Source of the DNA: Lethocerus indicus | Lineage: Eukaryota > Arthropoda > Insecta > Hemiptera > Belostomatidae | Assembly: GCA_019843655.1 (NCBI GenBank) | Contig: JACDQD010000010.1 | Span: 4,323,637 to 4,387,636 of the forward strand | DNA length: 64,000 bases | Reading direction: 5' to 3' | Shown: positions 59,835 through 64,000 of the stretch, piece by piece | How the letters are laid out: each line of letters begins with the position of its first letter | How positions within the stretch are numbered: the stretch's first letter is position 1 | The notes under the pieces: generated by a model | Databases searched by the model: none | Told to the model about the DNA's origin: nothing | What the model saw: the letters and a program-made list of their open reading frames with translations, nothing else | Translations under genes and position numbers: made by a program

Positions 59835-59860
59835 AGTTCTTAAAATTCGTTTTAAGAACT
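59835..59860. other. Perfect 11-bp hairpin
   Basis: AGTTCTTAAAA and TTTTAAGAACT are exact reverse complements around a TTCG tetraloop, an unusually stable RNA loop when closed suitably. Too short for a microRNA precursor. Confidence 0.5.
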
Positions 59861-59999
59861 GAAGGAAGATCAATTAAGAGAGAACATAGACCTATGAACT
59901 GTTTAGGTTTCGTGTAATTTTCCTTAATCCAGCCAACTGAAAAGTCATCGAGGGTTATTAAGTTATTAAACTCAATTTTGACTCATCGGACCGAATAAA

Positions 60000-60370
60000 T
60001 AAGCGAAATTGGCCTTCGGCGATTGGTTTCCGTGGGTGGCTTGGGCGTATCGCCAAATTTATTTTTCTTTTGACAAAAAATCTTCGCTCGGCCATAATAA
60101 AAGCCGGAGGCGTTAAGTGTGTAATGTCTTTAAATAACAATTCTCCGCTGATGGAAGCCCACGAGGTAATTAGAAAATTTCGAAAATGTTGTAGATGTCC
60201 CGGCCCAAGGCATTAGCGCAGAGCCTCGCCATTTTCCACTTAACACTTAAGAGTAGGCGTGAACAATAATGGAATAATTTATGACTCAGAGACCCGAACC
60301 ATATTTGAATTCAATTAACCATTTTTTCCGCCCGTTGGAACAAAAGAAGTTTTTGGTCTGATTTGCCGCA
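60000..60370. promoter_or_regulatory. GC-moderate block
   Basis: Modest GC/CpG enrichment with AATTA and TAATGGAATAATT words. Candidate element by composition only. Confidence 0.2.
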
Positions 60371-60415
60371 GAGTGTTCATAAGCCCCTATATTTTTTACT
60401 GATAGAATGTGATAA

Positions 60416-60420
<5 letters not shown>

Positions 60421-60469
<49 letters not shown>
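60421..60469. repeat. (AT)24 microsatellite
   Basis: Uninterrupted array. Confidence 0.95.
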
Positions 60470-60471
<2 letters not shown>

Positions 60472-60770
60472 CTATATCAACATGTAAATCAATATAATTT
60501 CTTAATTTGAATTTAATGTTTCAATCTTCCCCCTCAGTAATTGAACGGAAATTGAAGCGTTAAAGCTGCCATATTAACCCTCAATATATTAAGCAGCTCT
60601 TGAGCTACACCCGAAACTACTCTCATTGTGATTGAGACAGTCATATGGTGGATGTCCCTGATATATTGAAAACCAAACATGAATCAACGGACGGACAGCT
60701 ATGTCTCTGCATCTTCTTCATACATTGGGCACGGTACGTATCGGTATAGCGTGGAGTCATCTCGTGTCCC

Positions 60771-60778
60771 TGACGTCA
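60771..60778. promoter_or_regulatory. CRE palindrome TGACGTCA
   Basis: Perfect 8-bp CRE followed by a second TGACG word about 10 bases later and a GC-rich patch. CREB/ATF-type binding is possible. Confidence 0.3.
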
Positions 60779-60920
60779 GTGTCCAATGACGGGCCGGCTG
60801 ATTAATGGCTCTCCTCGCCTTCTTCACAACCTTTTTCCTGGACGAGGGTCACGGTTTCTGTTGTCGAGATGAGATATCTGTTATTCCTCTCCCCTGTATA
60901 CTGAAGAGCGTTATCTGTTC

Positions 60921-60976
60921 TTTTTTTTCTTTCATCCTAGATCCATTCCTATTTATGCTTTGAATCCACGGGTTTT
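60921..60976 (+). repeat. Dispersed repeat R1, copy B
   Basis: Partner of 9257-9302, 51.7 kb apart, same orientation: poly-T, TTTCATCCTAGATCCATT, a longer spacer, then TTTGAATC and GGGTTTT. Confidence 0.6.
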
Positions 60977-60999
60977 GAATCCACTGTTGAGACTGTTTA

Positions 61000-62030
61000 G
61001 ACCGTTCAATCTTGGAAGTATTCGACCTCTTGAGTCAATAAATTAAGAAATAAAATAAATACGTCGTCTTCTGCTAGGAATAGCAGTGACACTTTTGAAC
61101 TGTTTGTTTGAGACTGTACACTTCTGTGGTGTTTTTGGTTAATTCGAATTTGGTCGCTTTACTGTGTTGTTGTCGTCGTCGATGTTCGAGTATTCGGCCG
61201 TGTTAAGGCTCAGTATTTCGACCTTGCGTCTGATTATGTCCGAAGGCCTTAAAAACTTGTCCTTAATTGTGGGGGGCGAGTTTCGATTCCACAGTTTTAA
61301 CCGGTAGAATTTCAAAATTATGCCTACCAAATTTTTGGCTCCAAACAATAATTTAGGAGTTGTAGATTGGAAAAAGGATCATAGAAAGGAAGGACAACGA
61401 TAATGTGTATCGAAATTCAGATAATAGTTCCTGTGCCATTTCTCGTTATAGTTAAATTTTAGAATTTTAACGTCTCGATTTTATCCTACAAATGACATCA
61501 CTGAATTGCTAAAACAGTAAATATAGACATAGGCTGTTTTGCAATAGTTTGGAATATTATGACTCGAGTGGCGCTTTATAAATATTCATTTATGCGGACC
61601 ATATTTTTATTTTATTCCTTTTTTATTTTCGTATATTTAAATACATCGAAAAGCTAATTAGAATGATTTATATATCTGTACTAAAGAACACCAATACGAA
61701 TGTGGGTGGAGTGTATGTTAATAGAGCATTGATGTTGAAATTTCAAGTTTTAGTGCGATTTTCACTGGTATTCTTACTGAAATGTTTTTATTAAATCGAA
61801 TTTAATTAAGAGTGATATTAATGATTCAGTCTTACAGTTTGGCATATTTATGACCTATAAATGGCTATTATGGATTAAGATTTATTTTTTTCCAGCTTCC
61901 CTCAGCGTTGCGACCACTGCCTCTCGGTAGCGTTAAGTGACTATAGTGCACACGACTTCTATTAGATAAGTTGACGGTGACTTATGGCTCGGCGCTAGAT
62001 GGTTGTCGTTCCTGTTAGGAAACCCTAGTT
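61000..62030. other. AT-rich spacer with one acceptor-like site
   Basis: AT-rich. GATTTATTTTTTTCCAG ends at 61895 on the + strand, a good acceptor, but no GTRAGT joins it and no exon is visible after it. Confidence 0.4.
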
Positions 62031-62340
62031 TGTTTTTTTCTCCCCGTGTTTTCCCTCCTACGGGATCTCCCTTTGTTTTCTCGCAAACAATGGCCCCGGA
62101 GTCCTAGGCCGGCGGAAAGCCTTGAATACGGAATTACCGGGTCGTGGCGGCGGAGAAATCGTGATTTGTGACGGCAGTTTTTCTCGCCCATTATCCAGAT
62201 TGGCGCGCGGTGGAAATACTGTAAATGAAAAAAACGAGTGCGAAAAACGAATCCTCCTTCCCGTCATGGGGCCTTTTGAACCGTGAACCGGTCAACTGGG
62301 CCGGGTCGCTCCACCCCCCTGTGTCCTTTTATTGTTTTCT
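62030..62340. promoter_or_regulatory. GC/CpG island
   Basis: GC-rich block with dense CpG at 62100-62220. The minus frame 62058-62267 is unrecognised. Candidate element. Confidence 0.2.
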
Positions 62341-64000
62341 TTTTTGAAAAGAACTTTAAATGCTTTCGCGAATTGAAACAAAGAAAGGGCCTGCCGTTCG
62401 CAGTTTTTTTTATCGCGAAATAAATGCCATAATCAAAGAAGAAACATCGTATCGGCGCAGTTCTCGCTTGTTGAAAATGATACTGGATAATTAATCAAGC
62501 ATAGTTAACAAGATATTATTCCTACAGCGAAAGGTTTGAAATTTGCAATTGATAGAAAAGCGATAAACTTACGATCTAACCTACGCCGTGAATACCTTAC
62601 AATCATCTCCAGTGCATAGCTTTATAGGAATAATTATGTTTGAGCAATGTACATGAATTTATGCCTATTACAAATGTGTATCGACTTAATTGTTCTCTTG
62701 AATGCTTTATTCCGGTTACTTTCTCTGACTTTATTGCTATTGAATGTTAGTATATAACACTAGGTTTTCTAGCGGGTTGGAAGTTGGATTCTTCAGACCT
62801 GACCTAGTACTCGTATTATAATTAGCACTAGACAAATTCTGTTAAATGTCAATAATTTAATTAAATGTAGTATATTTTGAAATTCTTATTATACCGAAGA
62901 AGTTGTTCTCCATTTCAGGCTTTTTACTTTTTAATTTCCAGAATCAACGAGACGTATTTTCCATCACTTTCCTTATTTATCTATAATTATTCATTCGTGC
63001 ATAAATGTCAACTGGTCGATTTAATCTGTTAGGAAATGTCGCCCCACGGTCTATGTTGAAGGCTCCACTGTTTCCATTCAATAGAGACTCCGGTTCAATA
63101 CAGACGGGTTGATTTATCTGTGTCGAAGTTCAGTGTTTTCTCAGACGCTCACCGTTTCCGAGACGGGAGGCGCCACAGAGTTGATATAGACCATTCAAAA
63201 CAGATAGAGCCTGTATAGGCCGTCGCCGCACCCGCCAGTGACAGCAGAACTTGAACCCTTTACATTTGTTATTATTAGCCCGTTTGTGGTCGGGGGGGGG
63301 GGTACGGTTTCCTGTGAAGATTTATTATTGGGGCCTTGGAGAAAACAACATCTCTAGCCGCTGAGTTTATTTACCCGACTACTTAAGTATAAGTAACTCA
63401 TTTATTTTTAATTCCCAAAGAATGCTTCGACTCAAGGATATCCCGTGGAACAATTTTATCGATCTATAAATGTTCGATTATACTAAAAAAAATATCTTAG
63501 AAACGATATACTATCCTTCCAATATTTTTTATTAAGGACAAGAAATTGACTTCGGATGTCGAACCAAGGTTATTCAAATTTAGAGTTAAAATAAGAGAGT
63601 TCAATCCTTATTGAATACTTTCTACATGACACTATTTTTGTGTTGCAAAATTTAGAGTACAAAATATTTCATAAGTAATCCTAACAGATTTAAAAAAAAT
63701 TGATACTTGTGTTATAATAACCTACATATTAATATGTATCTAAGCCGGATCAGTCTTTTTAATGATACTTAGATTATTTTTAGGGTATGATACTGGATTA
63801 GCCAGAGACAATAATGTGGAATTTTCTGCAAGAAAAATTATAAATTCCTTTGTAATGCTGCTTCAAGCATTAAAAGAATAAGTTAACCCGTAAGCACTAG
63901 CCACCTCCGAAGGTCGTGACGTTATCCGTGAAATTAAATTCTTTATAATTTCTCTTTCGATGCTCAACGCTAGGTTTAGCTACTGTTTTGAATTGGAGGC
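62340..64000. other. AT-rich spacer
   Basis: AT-rich with a short GC patch near 63150-63250 and a run of 11 G at 63292-63302. No genes, RNAs or further recursive sites seen. Confidence 0.5.

Larger units (their letters stand above)
1..64000 (+). other. Interior of a probable giant intron (host gene not identified)
   Basis: No reading frame here exceeds 143 codons and none resembles a known protein family. Three juxtaposed acceptor/donor sites lie on the + strand at 15420, 31057 and 57749, all in the same orientation. In animals such sites are used to remove very long introns in steps, so 15421-57749 should belong to one intron; extension to both window ends is inferred from the lack of any convincing flanking exon. 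Step sizes would be 15,637 and 26,692 bp. CpG dinucleotides are frequent, which argues against a heavily methylated vertebrate genome, and the composition suits an insect or other arthropod. Small coding exons inside the window cannot be excluded by eye. The alternative, intergenic DNA with three chance sites, is unlikely given the sequence match. Confidence 0.7.

Noticed and set aside
59835..59860. microRNA precursor
   Set aside because: Stem of 11 bp is far too short, and arms do not match any insect microRNA I know.

Overview
The window reads as eukaryotic, non-coding, mostly intronic DNA from an animal, most likely an arthropod and probably an insect; the species and the host gene cannot be named from the sequence. 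The longest open frame is 143 codons, about what chance gives for 64 kb of six-frame sequence at this base composition. I found no rRNA, intact tRNA, CRISPR array, prokaryotic-style operon or recognisable protein family. CpG is not depleted, dinucleotide microsatellites are long, and AT-rich stretches alternate with GC- and CpG-rich islands a few hundred bases long that carry TAAT-type motifs and short perfect palindromes.

The strongest signal is three recursive splice sites (ratchet points, zero-length exons) on the + strand, at 15420|15421, 31057|31058 and 57749|57750. Each has a pyrimidine tract and CAG joined directly to GTGAGT or GTAAGT, and a branch-point-like TTAAT, CTAAT or TACTAAT 24-26 nt upstream. 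Each is followed 52-57 nt downstream by a second donor (GTAGGA, GTGAGT, GTAAGT). The three short recursive-splicing exons (53, 57 and 52 nt) are closed by stops in all three frames. The window is therefore best explained as the inside of one very large intron (at least 42 kb between the outer sites, probably more than 64 kb) of a + strand gene that is removed in steps of 15.6 and 26.7 kb.

Layout: 1-9250 is mostly AT-rich with GC islands at 4.7-6.0 kb and an E-box palindrome near 2.8 kb. 9.3-17 kb holds several GC islands, the first recursive site and a 34-bp element present on both sides of it. 17.6-17.8 kb has a GATA/E-box cluster. 19.7-20.9 kb holds three degenerate copies of an otherwise unexplained module of about 105-145 bp, followed by a G-quadruplex motif and a GC stem-loop. 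25-36 kb alternates GC islands with AT spacers around the second site. 37-47 kb has purine/pyrimidine-skewed tracts, palindromes, another repeat pair and a double-hairpin region near 45 kb. 49-64 kb carries most of the long (TA)n arrays, the third site, two perfect CRE motifs and a second copy of a repeat first seen at 9.3 kb.

Functional reading (inference): the ratchet points organise stepwise removal of the intron, and the CpG-rich islands are candidate cis-regulatory elements of the host or neighbouring genes. Other splice-like signals (12223, 34715, 49520, 61895) might mark cryptic or alternative exons but are much weaker claims.
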